Shown one piece after another: positions 43,951-44,053 of a DNA stretch of 44,053 nucleotides. The DNA comes from Candidatus Magnetominusculus xianensis (GTDB lineage Bacteria > Nitrospirota > Thermodesulfovibrionia > Thermodesulfovibrionales > Magnetobacteriaceae). The translations under genes and the position numbers were made by a program. Positions within the stretch are counted from its first letter, which is position 1. Each line of letters begins with the position of its first letter. The stretch spans positions 1 through 44,053 of the forward strand of contig LNQR01000083.1 in the NCBI GenBank assembly GCA_001541255.1. Direction: 5' to 3'. Below the pieces are notes generated by a model that saw nothing but the letters and a program-made list of their open reading frames with translations, was not told the DNA's origin and searched no databases.

Positions 43951-44053
<103 letters not shown>

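Overview
The window is a chromosomal segment from a Gram-negative-type bacterium, mostly dense housekeeping genes with a few accessory patches. Secreted proteins carry Sec or lipoprotein signals, menaquinone is made by the futalosine route (mqnE), and pyruvate phosphate dikinase is present. These traits and the general look of the proteins suggest an anaerobic or microaerophilic deep-branching lineage such as Nitrospirota. That placement is a tentative impression, not a database result. There is no sign of a plasmid, prophage or CRISPR array.

Layout. 1-391: gene-free leader with a GC-rich hairpin, fragments of dispersed repeats and the ppdK promoter. 392-3049: ppdK with a classic terminator. 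3158-9470: a large MalT/BTAD-type regulator, a tandem zinc-ribbon protein and a uvrA that lacks the insertion domain. 9568-13217: a possible metal-stress patch made of chrB with a perfect 10-bp inverted-repeat operator, a DUF2148 protein, a 121-bp MITE-like element, an MFS transporter and a short CDF-like transporter with a Cys-rich tail. 13529-16444 (minus strand): tRNA-Gln, prs, rplY, pth and a pyruvate-kinase C-domain-like gene, in which pth has no ATG, GTG or TTG start. 16509-18680: rplM-rpsI, then argC. 18685-24177 (minus): an AlgX/AlgJ-like membrane protein, an Rpn-like PD-(D/E)XK nuclease and a repeat-bearing histidine kinase. 24362-30319: mqnE, a degraded IS21-like end, two secreted DUF4440-like paralogues, a bacterioferritin-like protein, hemW, mazG and lipA. 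30330-33550 (minus): a TupA-like lipoprotein translationally coupled to a histidine kinase, with no permease or ATPase in the window. 33798-39053: pdxJ-acpS-nnr, a PBECR-like toxin-domain gene, queE and lysC. 39101-40471 (minus): a CheY-like regulator and a TauE-type permease. 40608-44053: the str operon rpsL-rpsG-fusA, with tuf cut by the window edge.

The functional groups are ribosome and translation (rplM, rpsI, rplY, pth, tRNA-Gln, rpsL, rpsG, fusA, tuf), cofactor biosynthesis or repair (mqnE, lipA, hemW, pdxJ, nnr, acpS, queE) and sensing (two large histidine kinases, an orphan receiver, the BTAD regulator, ChrB). The best candidates for something undescribed are the orphan TupA-like/histidine-kinase pair, the UvrA without its insertion domain, the pth gene without a canonical start, the chrB operator that appears to overlap a leaderless start codon, and a free-standing PBECR-like toxin domain between nnr and queE. 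All calls come from reading the sequence and recalled family knowledge; no searches were run.
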